From DASXUX01 sp036504595 (lineage in GTDB: Bacteria > Planctomycetota > SZUA-567 > H5-PLA8), in contig DASXUX010000052.1 of assembly GCA_036504595.1 (NCBI GenBank), forward strand, positions 1-64,000: a DNA stretch of 64,000 bases, read 5' to 3'. Below, piece by piece: positions 8,841-16,530 of this stretch (the first letter of the stretch is position 1; every line of letters starts with the position of its first letter). The notes beneath the pieces are model-generated. The model did not search any database, was not told where the DNA came from, and saw only the letters and a list, made by a program, of their open reading frames with translations. A program made the translations under genes and the position numbers.

Positions 8841-11800
8841 TTATCGCGTCAGCAGTTGCTCCAGGGCGGCTGTATCCGCCGGTTTGGTCAGGTGCTGATC
8901 GAAGCCGGCCTCTCGCGCGCGCCGGCGATCCTCTTCCTGGCCATATCCCGTCATCGCGATGAGATAAACCGCTGATAGTGCCGGGTCGCGGCGCATGGCG
9001 CGCGCAACGGCGTGGCCATCCATGCTGCCCGGCAGCCCAATGTCGCAGAGCACAACTTGCGGCTTAAACTGGCGAGCGCGCTCCAAGCCTTCCGGGCCGG
9101 AGTGCGCCACGGCGACCTCATTGCCCAAGACGGTGAGCAAGGTTTGCAGGCTTTCGGCGGCGTCAATGTTGTCTTCAATGATCAGAATTCGCTGCGAGGG
9201 CGGGACGTGCCGGCTGGCACTGCTGGGCACGCCAGCCGTGGCGCGCAGGTGCGGATGCTTCTCCAGCGGCAAGCGCACGGTGAATGTGGAGCCCCGGCCG
9301 ATGCCGCGGCTCTCGGCGTTGACGCTTCCGCCGTGGAGTTCGGCGATGCCCTTTACCAGCGCCAGCCCGAGCCCCAGACCGCCGCGGCTGCGATCGAGGC
9401 TGGTGTCTCCCTGGCTGAAACTTTCGAAGATGCGGCCCAGGATATCCGCATCCATCCCGATGCCGGTATCTTGAACGATGATCTCCGCGCGTTCGCCCTG
9501 TCGATTCAGGGAAACGGTGACCGTGCCTCCCGGATCGGTGAACTTGATGGCGTTGTGCACCAGATTGCCGACGACCTGCCGGAACCGAGCGGCATCGCCG
9601 TAGACCCACACCGATTCCGCGGGCAGATTGCTCGCCAAACGCAGCCCGGAGTTCTCTATCGACTGGCCCATGTCCACGCACACCGTTCTGACGATCTCCG
9701 TCAGGTCCACGCTGTCTTTCCTGAGTTGGACTTTCCCCCGTGTGATGCGCGAAACATCCAGCAGGTCATCAATCAATCGCGACATATGGGTCACCTGCCG
9801 ATTGATGATCTCACGCGACCGCTCCAGAATGGGCTCGTGAGTGCCCAGCCGTATCAGCACCTCGATTGCGTTTCGTATGGGCGCGAGCGGGTTGCGGAGC
9901 TCGTGCCCGAGAATCGCGAGGAATTCGTCCTTGCGGCGGTGCGCGTCCCGCAACGCATTCTCTGTGATCTTCTGATCGTTAATGTCGGTCGCAGTGCCGT
10001 ACCAGCGCACCACACGACCGGCTTCGTCACGAACCGGCAGGGCGCGCACCAGATGCCAGCGATATTCGCCCGATCGCATCAGCGTTCTGCACTCGAACTC
10101 CGCGGGCTGGCCCGTTTGCAGGCTCTGGCGGTGGCGTTCGAGCGCTCGGGGCAGGTCGTCCGGATGCGTGAAGCGTTGCCACGCTTCGAGCCCAAGCTGT
10201 CCGGGTTCGGCTCGGACGCTTTCATACCACTTGCTGTTAAAATAATCCGTGAAGCCGTCCGGGCGCGCGGTCCAGACGATCTGGGGCATCGAATCGGCGA
10301 GTTGATGGAAGCGCGCCTCGCTGGCCCGCAGCGCTTCTTCGGCTTCGCGCCGTGCCACGGCGGTTGCGACTTGATCGGCAACGGACTGCAGCAACTCCAG
10401 CGTTTCGCCGCTGAAGGCCCGCAGCGAACGCGTGCCAAACGAGATCGTGCCCAGCAGCGTTCCGTGCGCGATGAGCGGATGGCAGGTGTACGCCTTCAAG
10501 CCTAGTTTCCGAATCAACCTCGCCCCGGGTTCTTCGGAATCCTGCACGTTGCTGACGACGATGCGCTCGCGCCGTTGAGCCACCTTGCCGCACAGACAAT
10601 CGGAACACTGCACCGTGTGGAGCTGGCGTGCGGTTTCTTCGTCCACCCCGCCCCACGCCTCCAGCCGCAACTGGCGCACGTCTTCTCCGAGCCGAAAATG
10701 CAGAAACACGTCCAATCCGAGTCTTTTCGAAATCCGTTCGAAAATGGCAGTCAGCACGTCGGCGGTGCTGCCGCGCATCAGCAAGTCGGCGCTGACCTGC
10801 GCCAGCGTCTCGGCGCGCCAGTTCGCCTCTACCAGATGCTGCTCAGAGCGCTTGCGCTCGGTCACGTCTTCAATGAACCAGAGTGAGGGGTGGTCCGCTC
10901 CGGGCAGAGCAGTCCCCGAAATGTACACCCAGATGCGCTGACCGTCTTTTCGCACGTATTCCTTTTCATAGGGCGAACACACGCCGCGGCTGCGCAGATC
11001 CTCAAATGCTTTCTCATCCGCCGGCAGCCACTCCGCAGGAGTTTGCGCTCGCCAGTCCACCTTCCCATTTTGCAAATCCTCACGACTGAAGCCGAGCACG
11101 CGCAGGTAGTGATCGTTGGCATGCAGAACTTTGCCGTCGGGAGCGACGAAGACCATGCCCACGACATTGCAGTCCACCACTCTTTGGAAGCGCAACTCCG
11201 ATAACTTGAGCGCGTCCTCTTTCTGCTTCAGGTCCGTTATATCCATCAGCAGATTCAGCGCACCGATCGTGTGGCCTGCTTCATCGTGGAGCGGCTCCGT
11301 GTATGGGATGACGTGTGCGCGACGACTATCCGGCCGTTCGATGATGATCTCCGGACCGACTGCACACCCTTTTTCCACCGCAACGTGAGCCGGGCAGAGG
11401 TTGCAGCCTCCCAGCGGCAGCCGGTCACCGTCTGGCTTGAACGCGCGTATGGTGCAGCACCAGCACTCCCTGCTGGCGCTGGGTTCGCTGCCGCACAACT
11501 CGGAGGCTCTCTGGTTATGATATGTGATGCGCCCCTTTAGATCGCAGATGTAGGCGGCGACCGGCAGAATGTCGATCAAATGATAATAGCGTTTTTCCTC
11601 TGAATGCCGGATCGCGGCTTCTCGCTGTTTTGCCAGCGCCTCGTCTTTTTGCCGTTCAGCCTCAAGAGCGCGCGCCGTGGAGCGATGCTTGGACTCGCAG
11701 AGCAGGCTGATCACCACGCCCAGTACTCCCAGGATTACCCATATAAGAAAGTGATTCGGATTTGAGATGCTGAGGCTATAGATCGGGGGAAGCAGAAAAT

Positions 11801-11996
11801 ACGCGACGCCAAAAAGGCACAGCGCCGTTGCCAGCAGGCCCGGCCCCAGCCCACCGATGCAGGCGCTGAGCAAAATCGGCAGAACGAAAATAATCACCAG
11901 GGGCTGTTCGAGTCCGCCCAGTGCGCGCCCCAAAAAGGTAAGCACAACGAGAAGCACCGCTAACGCGTAATTCGCATACAATCGGGTCCGCTTCAT
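8841..11996 (-). CDS. hybrid sensor histidine kinase (DUF4118-like membrane region, PAS-PAS-GAF-PAS, HisKA, HATPase, REC)
   Basis: 1051 residues. The N-terminus has four close membrane segments (about 5-105) resembling the KdpD-type DUF4118 region, then a coiled linker. PAS domains lie at about 135-260, 265-385 and 555-680, with a GAF domain at about 395-545. The first PAS and the GAF are rich in cysteines (CWCC, CNLC, CSDCLC), so metal or redox sensing is possible. The kinase core has the H-box LGHELRNP with His698, N-box VGNLVHNAIKF, and G-boxes DTGIGMD and GGLGLGLALV. A C-terminal receiver domain has its acceptor Asp985 in VVLCDIGLPG. No output regulator is adjacent, so phosphorelay to an unlinked partner is inferred. 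Confidence 0.92.
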   Translation of the reverse strand: MKRTRLYANYALAVLLVVLTFLGRALGGLEQPLVIIFVLPILLSACIGGLGPGLLATALCLFGVAYFLLPPIYSLSISNPNHFLIWVILGVLGVVISLLCESKHRSTARALEAERQKDEALAKQREAAIRHSEEKRYYHLIDILPVAAYICDLKGRITYHNQRASELCGSEPSASRECWCCTIRAFKPDGDRLPLGGCNLCPAHVAVEKGCAVGPEIIIERPDSRRAHVIPYTEPLHDEAGHTIGALNLLMDITDLKQKEDALKLSELRFQRVVDCNVVGMVFVAPDGKVLHANDHYLRVLGFSREDLQNGKVDWRAQTPAEWLPADEKAFEDLRSRGVCSPYEKEYVRKDGQRIWVYISGTALPGADHPSLWFIEDVTERKRSEQHLVEANWRAETLAQVSADLLMRGSTADVLTAIFERISKRLGLDVFLHFRLGEDVRQLRLEAWGGVDEETARQLHTVQCSDCLCGKVAQRRERIVVSNVQDSEEPGARLIRKLGLKAYTCHPLIAHGTLLGTISFGTRSLRAFSGETLELLQSVADQVATAVARREAEEALRASEARFHQLADSMPQIVWTARPDGFTDYFNSKWYESVRAEPGQLGLEAWQRFTHPDDLPRALERHRQSLQTGQPAEFECRTLMRSGEYRWHLVRALPVRDEAGRVVRWYGTATDINDQKITENALRDAHRRKDEFLAILGHELRNPLAPIRNAIEVLIRLGTHEPILERSREIINRQVTHMSRLIDDLLDVSRITRGKVQLRKDSVDLTEIVRTVCVDMGQSIENSGLRLASNLPAESVWVYGDAARFRQVVGNLVHNAIKFTDPGGTVTVSLNRQGERAEIIVQDTGIGMDADILGRIFESFSQGDTSLDRSRGGLGLGLALVKGIAELHGGSVNAESRGIGRGSTFTVRLPLEKHPHLRATAGVPSSASRHVPPSQRILIIEDNIDAAESLQTLLTVLGNEVAVAHSGPEGLERARQFKPQVVLCDIGLPGSMDGHAVARAMRRDPALSAVYLIAMTGYGQEEDRRRAREAGFDQHLTKPADTAALEQLLTR

Positions 11997-12498
11997 GTGG
12001 CACCAATCGACAGATCAGTCAATAGGATTGCGGTACAATAAAGTCCCATCAGATTACGTTTGTAACAACTTGAGGTCCAATCGAATATTCCGCTCGACGC
12101 CCAAGACATCTTTTTCGCGGCAACCAATCAACACAATCCGTGCGTCCCGATTTGTACCGCCCTGTCCCCAACTGACCCGATTATCACGTGCAGATGCATA
12201 ATGATGCAAGGAGCCATTGGCAGGCCTTTCGGCTGGTGAATCGTGCGGATTCTTGTTGAAAAACTGGCGAGAGGCGGCGAGCAACCCAATGGGATCGGGT
12301 CGCGATCCTGCGCTCTCTGCTGGCCGTGCTGCACAGGTGCAAGACGAAGGAATCAGGACGAATTCGCTTGCGTGGCGGCTAAAAACAGGGTTAATTACAC
12401 TAGCCATTTTACAACATGGAAGTGCGTGCAACACCATCTGGGGCCGTGTTTGGTGGTCCCTCAAAGGCGCGGCATGATTAGGGACGCACATTGCCGGG
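11997..12498. other. intergenic region between hybrid kinase and mini-CRISPR, no gene supported
   Basis: About 500 bp without a convincing gene. The reading frames present on both strands lack ribosome-binding sites, have irregular composition and run on into the mini-CRISPR and terminator. The start of the kinase promoter should lie close to 12000-12060, where the DNA is AT-richer, but no clear -35/-10 pair was found. Confidence 0.5.
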
Positions 12499-12541
12499 AA
12501 AAAGTGCTCCGCGCCGGACGACTGTCGCCCGACGCGGAGCA
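12499..12541 (-). terminator. intrinsic terminator of the mini-CRISPR transcript
   Basis: Read on the minus strand, the arms at 12541-12524 and 12522-12505 form an 18-bp stem beginning TGCTCCGCG and ending CGCGGAGCA, followed by C and TTTTT (12503-12499). Two pairs are G-U wobbles in minus-strand RNA but would be A-C mismatches in plus-strand RNA, so the hairpin is built for minus-strand transcription. It begins four bases after the second mini-CRISPR repeat. Confidence 0.88.
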
Positions 12542-12544
12542 GAG

Positions 12545-12628
12545 GACGAAACCCCCACATGCGTGGGGAAGACGAGAATGTGCTCTCTCGTATGAAACGC
12601 GGTTCACCCCCACATGCGTGGGGAAGAC
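12545..12628 (-). ncRNA. two-repeat, one-spacer mini-CRISPR encoding a crRNA-like RNA aimed at the cas promoter
   Basis: On the minus strand, repeat 1 (12628-12600) is an exact 29-bp copy of the ACGCATGT variant of the main array repeat. A 26-nt spacer follows (12599-12574). Repeat 2 (12573-12545) keeps the first 23 bases, including the Cas6e stem, and loses only the last six. That is what one crRNA needs: a 5' handle from repeat 1 and a 3' hairpin from repeat 2. The spacer starts CGTTTCATACGAGAGAGCA and matches the minus strand from 12700 downward. Over positions 1-19 only 6, 12 and 18 differ; 20 and most positions after 22 also differ. The flanking PAM is AAG. Known CreR-type cas-regulating RNAs work this way in other subtypes; that it represses this operon is inference. 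A divergent promoter probably lies in AT-rich 12665-12710 but is not resolved. Confidence 0.85.
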
Positions 12629-12678
12629 TTGGAGGAGGGTAGCAGGGAGGGTGGTTCGATTCAAGCCTAGAAATATTT

Positions 12679-12703
12679 ATTTTCTCTCGCGTATTAAACG
12701 CTT
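12679..12703 (-). promoter_or_regulatory. predicted Cascade operator: PAM and partial protospacer for the mini-CRISPR RNA
   Basis: On the minus strand the PAM AAG (12703-12701) is followed by CGTTTAATACGCGAGAGA from 12700. This matches the mini-CRISPR spacer at 18 of the first 22 positions, mismatching at 6, 12, 18 and 20. Positions 6, 12 and 18 are not read by type I-E Cascade because every sixth base is flipped out. The PAM overlaps the first two bases of the -35 hexamer, so Cascade bound here should block RNA polymerase. Confidence 0.82.
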
Positions 12704-12729
12704 GACAAATTAAGAGCAGAGGATATTAT
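12702..12729 (+). promoter_or_regulatory. sigma70-type promoter of the cas operon
   Basis: A consensus -35 TTGACA (12702-12707) is separated by 16 bp from a -10 TATTAT (12724-12729). The first operon gene starts at 12753 behind AAGGAGG, leaving a very short 5' leader. This is the strongest promoter match I found in the window, which makes dedicated repression plausible. Confidence 0.8.
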
Positions 12730-12752
12730 TTCTCCGGACGAAGGAGGAATAT

Positions 12753-12977
12753 ATGACGGAACTGGAGGAGCTGCATCGGGAATGCTGGTGGCGCACGTAT
12801 GAGAAGGCGTACGCCCGCTCGCCGGAGAGTGGCAACGCGACAGAGCGTAACAGATGGGCGATCATAGCCGCCGCCTACGAACTCGGAGTTCCAGAGACTG
12901 AGCTTACAGCGATTGTCGCGCCGCTGCAGCCCAAAACGCGCACTCCGCGGAAGATGGCGTGGGGTCTGGCCCGCTGA
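12753..12977 (+). CDS. uncharacterised 74-residue protein, first gene of the cas operon
   Basis: A small protein that I do not recognise. It is well supported as a gene: an ideal AAGGAGG site sits just before ATG 12753, it lies directly behind the cas promoter, and its stop is 12 bp before the Cas8e start, with the next gene's GGAGGAGGG overlapping the gap. The N-terminal half is acidic and aromatic (ECWWRTYEKAY), the middle (about 25-60) looks helical, and the C-terminus is basic (KTRTPRKMAWGLAR). No membrane segment, cysteine pair or known Cas motif is visible. The operon position suggests a subunit, regulator or accessory of the HNH-Cascade, but no function is assigned. Confidence 0.75.
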   Translation: MTELEELHRECWWRTYEKAYARSPESGNATERNRWAIIAAAYELGVPETELTAIVAPLQPKTRTPRKMAWGLAR

Positions 12978-12989
12978 GGAGGAGGGAAC

Positions 12990-14939
12990 ATGAACCTGTC
13001 TGTGCTCGATTTACCGTGTGCCGACGCCGGCGATAAGAAACTGTCGATCGAATCTGCCATATTGCGTGCGGCCGATTGCGCCGGGCTGAGTGAGGCGTCA
13101 CCGCTGGCTCGCTTTGCGAGCCTGCGGTTTCAGCTTGCGCTGGTGAGGCGTGCGCTACGCGGGCCAGCGACGCTAGAGGAATGGAAGGCGCGATGGCGCG
13201 CAGGGCGCTTCGAGAAGAAGGCCGTCGGGGAGTACATAGAGGAGTGGAAGGACCGCTTTCAGCTTTTTGATCCGAAGCATCCGTTCATGCAGGAAGCAGC
13301 CTTGCGCGGGGAGGAGGAGAAGCCAGCGGCGTATCTGGCTTCGAACCTGCCGGCGGACACCAACATCGCTCATTTTATGCATGCTTACGATGCCAGCGCC
13401 GGCTTGGGACCGGCGGCGCTCGCGAAAGGCCTTCTGGGGTTGCCAGTCTTCGCGACAGCCGGCGGGCGCGGAATTCCGGCGGGGATCAACGATGCACCAC
13501 CCGTTTATTTCTTCCCACTTGGCCCGGACCATTTTCAAACGCTGATGCTAAACCTGCCAATCGCGCCGGCACTGGAGAAAGACGCGCCCGTGTGGGAAGG
13601 CAAGCGCACGTCCAGCGGTCCGATTGGCTTCTGCGAAGGGCTTACCTGGAATCCCCGCCGCGTTCTGTTGGGTTCGCTCGACGAAGGCGTTTGTGCGCTG
13701 AGCGGCGAAAGCGCCCCGGGGGTTGTGCGCCGCATGGTTTACCAGGCGGGGCGCTCGCGCAGTCAGGAGCGCGAGCGTCCGTGGTTAGACCCGCATGTTC
13801 GCGTACAGACGGTGAAGAAGCCGCTGCCGCTACGTCCTCCCAATCCGCAAGCCAGTCCGGATCGCTTTGAATCCTTCTGGCGCGCGCAGGTCATGGCGAT
13901 TCTGGATGCGTTCGAGCCGGATGCCGAAACACCGCCCGCGCTTTGTCAACTGGCCGGCCTGCTGCGCGACGGCGTCATCAAGATGACGACCGTGCGCATT
14001 GAAGTTGTCGCACTGCATTCCGATGGCAAAGCCAAGCTATTCTGCGCAACCAATAAGTTGTGGACGTTCCCGACGCCGTTGCTACTGGAAAAGGAGAAGC
14101 GCGATGCAGCGCGTGCGCTGCTGTCCAAGTTGGAGTCGCGTGTGAACGACAATGGGCGTGACCACCCGGGGTTGGCATGGAAAGCGGCGCACCATATTCA
14201 CGCGCGCGAGATGGAACGCGGCGCTAAAGCAGAGAAGCAAAAAAGACTGGAAGATCCGCTGAAAGCGGCCCGAGCAGAAGCTGTTCCGCAGATCGAGGCC
14301 GCTGCTGAGCGAGTCTTCCTGGCGTGGTTGGAAAACCCGCGTGCGCCGGGCGAGTGGGTTGAGACGGAATTGGCGGGCGAAGCAAACGTGGAAACAGGCA
14401 CGCAGAAAGGCGGCGGGGACCACAGGTCCAGGGATGATGAGCGGGACGCTCAGTGCGAATTTGTCCGGGCGGTGGCCAATCTCACCGAAGCCGACAAGTG
14501 GCGTTTTCGCGGGATGCTTGGCCGCAACCCTTGTTCCGACGTGCATGCCGGCCATGTGTTCACCGAGATCTTCTGGCCAGTGCGCCAGAAGTTTAAAGCT
14601 CATCTGGATCGGGAGTCATGCTGGTTGGTCGCGACGCTTTTTGCGTTCAACGAACTGCCGGGCGGCGGGCGGTCTGGCCTGGACATCGGCGCGGCCATGG
14701 CGCGGATTCGCGCATGGGGCTATCGCGGCGAGCACGAACGCAAGCGCGCGGAGCGGCGCTTTCAGGAGATGCTGCGCATGGAGCGCGGGCAACTCGCGCT
14801 GCCGTTGGCGGAGCTGGTGCGCTTTTTGAGGAAACGCGCTGTTGCTGTGGATTGGGAACGGTTACTGGCGGACCTGACGGCGTGGAACGACGCCGGTCAG
14901 CCCGTGCAGAGGCGCTGGGCGCGCCAAGCAGGCGCGTGA
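12990..14939 (+). CDS. cas8e-cas11: Cas8e-Cas11 (Cse1-Cse2) fusion protein of type I-E HNH-Cascade
   Basis: 649 residues, longer than the roughly 500 usual for Cse1. Residues 1 to about 455 match Cse1: an N-terminal region of the FQLFDPKHPFMQ type, GLPVFATAGGRGIPAGIN and EGLTWNPRRVLLGSLDE. This is the large subunit that recognises the PAM and starts the R-loop. A charged linker (about 455-480) leads to residues 474-649, which match the small subunit Cse2/Cas11, with its conserved end RFLRKRAVAVDWERLLADL...QRRWARQ. No separate cse2 exists between this gene and cas7e, so the fusion replaces it. Cascade normally has one Cse1 and two Cse2; the stoichiometry here is unknown. The CxxC zinc pair of E. 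coli Cse1 is not seen. Start ATG 12990 follows AGGAGGAGG. Confidence 0.9.
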   Translation: MNLSVLDLPCADAGDKKLSIESAILRAADCAGLSEASPLARFASLRFQLALVRRALRGPATLEEWKARWRAGRFEKKAVGEYIEEWKDRFQLFDPKHPFMQEAALRGEEEKPAAYLASNLPADTNIAHFMHAYDASAGLGPAALAKGLLGLPVFATAGGRGIPAGINDAPPVYFFPLGPDHFQTLMLNLPIAPALEKDAPVWEGKRTSSGPIGFCEGLTWNPRRVLLGSLDEGVCALSGESAPGVVRRMVYQAGRSRSQERERPWLDPHVRVQTVKKPLPLRPPNPQASPDRFESFWRAQVMAILDAFEPDAETPPALCQLAGLLRDGVIKMTTVRIEVVALHSDGKAKLFCATNKLWTFPTPLLLEKEKRDAARALLSKLESRVNDNGRDHPGLAWKAAHHIHAREMERGAKAEKQKRLEDPLKAARAEAVPQIEAAAERVFLAWLENPRAPGEWVETELAGEANVETGTQKGGGDHRSRDDERDAQCEFVRAVANLTEADKWRFRGMLGRNPCSDVHAGHVFTEIFWPVRQKFKAHLDRESCWLVATLFAFNELPGGGRSGLDIGAAMARIRAWGYRGEHERKRAERRFQEMLRMERGQLALPLAELVRFLRKRAVAVDWERLLADLTAWNDAGQPVQRRWARQAGA

Positions 14940-14988
14940 AGATCAAGGCTGGCTAAGACGTTGGTCTAATGACTAAAAGGAGGAGCGT

Positions 14989-16530
14989 ATGTTGATCGAG
15001 TTTCATGTGTTGCAGAACCACGTGCCCTCGAACGTCAACCGAGACGATTTAGGGGCGCCCAAGACGGCGTATTTTGGCCAGACGCTGCGCGCGCGCATTT
15101 CGTCGCAGTGCCAGAAGCGGGTGATACGGCGTTCCGAAGCCTTCACCAAAGGGGTAGCAGAGGCCGTGAAGGGGCAGAAGATCGAGAACGGTGGGTTGGG
15201 AATTCGAACGAAGTATTTTCCTGAGTTGATTAGAGAAGTTCTTGAGCAGCGAAAGAAGTCGCTGCACATCCCCGCCGCTGACTTCCATCAAGTAGTTTGC
15301 GGCTGCTGTAATATTGCGAAAGCAGAGAAGAGTGGTGCTCAAAACGAGAAGAAAAAGAAGGTAGATGACCGTCCTCAGACCCCCCAGCTAATCTTCATCA
15401 GTCCGATGGAGGCCACGCAGATTGTCGCGCGTCTCGATATGATCTACCAAGACAAGAGCTTGGGAGAAGAATACAAGGCGTTCCTAAACCCACTGGCGAT
15501 GTACCAGGAGATTGTGGCCGGCCTTCTGGAAGATACGTCGTTCAAAGACGCCGAAAAGAAGAAGATCGTGAAGGCCGCATGGCATTGGGGCCAAAAGAGG
15601 CCTTGGGCAGAAGAGACTGATACAGAAAATGGAGAAAACGCATCACGGGTACTGACCGAAACCGATGCTGAGGAGTACCTGGAATGGATCAACAATCTCC
15701 CGGCAGACGAGTTGAAGGAAAAGCTGACGCCGCCAAAGGGCAATTCCGACGAGAAATGGGAGGACTACAAGCCAGCGCGCACGCTGAAAATGCCCCGTTT
15801 CTGGGATGCCTTGCGCGGGAACGTGACCACTACGGTGCCGGACATCGCGCTGTTCGGGCGCATGACCACCTCCGATGCCTTCCAGAATGTCGAAGCGTGC
15901 ATGGAGGTTGCGCACGCAATTTCAACGCATAAAGTCGATCCAGAGGTCGATTATTTTACAGCCATGGACGATCGGCCAACGCCAGGACAGACTGGCTCGG
16001 CGCACATCGGCGAAAATCAATTCAACAGTGCGACATACTACAAATACTTCTCGCTCGACTGGGACGCGTTCGTTCAGGCGCTTGGCGGTCCAGAACCTGA
16101 CGAAGAGTCCAAGAAACTCGCCGGCGACACGGTCGCTGCGTTCATCCGCGCGCTGGCCCAGGAGACCCCATCGGGCAAGCGAAAGGGGCACGCACACAAC
16201 AACCTTCCCGATGCAATTCTGGTGGAGGTCAAGAAGAGGAAAATCCCGACCAACTATGCTAACGCATTTCTGAAACCGGCCGTCCCAGGCAGGGACGGCG
16301 ACCTAATGTTGTCGAGCATCCGGATGCTCAACGACTATGCGGCACGGATCGTGAAAGGTTTTGAGATCGACTCCGAGCGGAAGTGGTTTTCAGCGACTTA
16401 TCCGCGGCCAGATATGGACGACGGAGCGCCGCCAATTTTCAGATGTGACGAGAATACATCAATTACCGACAGTTTAGGTGACTTGATCAGTTGGACACTC
16501 GAAAGACTGAAGAAAGGCGGCGCAAGATGA
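14989..16530 (+). CDS. cas7e: Cas7e (Cse4/CasC), enlarged crRNA-backbone subunit
   Basis: 513 residues, about 150 more than E. coli CasC. The start MLIEFHVLQNHVPSNVNRDD, then ARISSQCQKRVIRRS and ISTHKVDPEVDYFTAMDD plus GSAHIGENQFNSATYYKY, are family signatures. Six copies normally coat the crRNA spacer, and the thumb of each flips out every sixth base. The excess is concentrated at about 100-270: a CGCC cysteine cluster, a lysine run (NEKKKKVDD, about 119-127) and a helical acidic stretch. This could be an enlarged thumb/fingers insertion touching the HNH or the fused Cas11. It is preceded by AAGGAGGAG and its stop overlaps the next start as ATGA. Confidence 0.92.
   Translation: MLIEFHVLQNHVPSNVNRDDLGAPKTAYFGQTLRARISSQCQKRVIRRSEAFTKGVAEAVKGQKIENGGLGIRTKYFPELIREVLEQRKKSLHIPAADFHQVVCGCCNIAKAEKSGAQNEKKKKVDDRPQTPQLIFISPMEATQIVARLDMIYQDKSLGEEYKAFLNPLAMYQEIVAGLLEDTSFKDAEKKKIVKAAWHWGQKRPWAEETDTENGENASRVLTETDAEEYLEWINNLPADELKEKLTPPKGNSDEKWEDYKPARTLKMPRFWDALRGNVTTTVPDIALFGRMTTSDAFQNVEACMEVAHAISTHKVDPEVDYFTAMDDRPTPGQTGSAHIGENQFNSATYYKYFSLDWDAFVQALGGPEPDEESKKLAGDTVAAFIRALAQETPSGKRKGHAHNNLPDAILVEVKKRKIPTNYANAFLKPAVPGRDGDLMLSSIRMLNDYAARIVKGFEIDSERKWFSATYPRPDMDDGAPPIFRCDENTSITDSLGDLISWTLERLKKGGAR

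Noticed and set aside
9012..10505. 497-residue frame opposite the hybrid kinase
   Set aside because: It is a high-GC antisense shadow of a kinase with clear motifs.
12629..12678. Possible CreT-like toxin RNA beside the mini-CRISPR
   Set aside because: Only about 50 bp separate the first repeat from the promoter target, and I see no toxin-like reading frame or rare-codon run with a ribosome site, so the unit reads as a regulator alone.
12054..12713. Reading frames over the kinase-cas intergenic region (156 and 168 residues)
   Set aside because: They run through the mini-CRISPR and its terminator, lack ribosome sites and show no domain or plausible composition.
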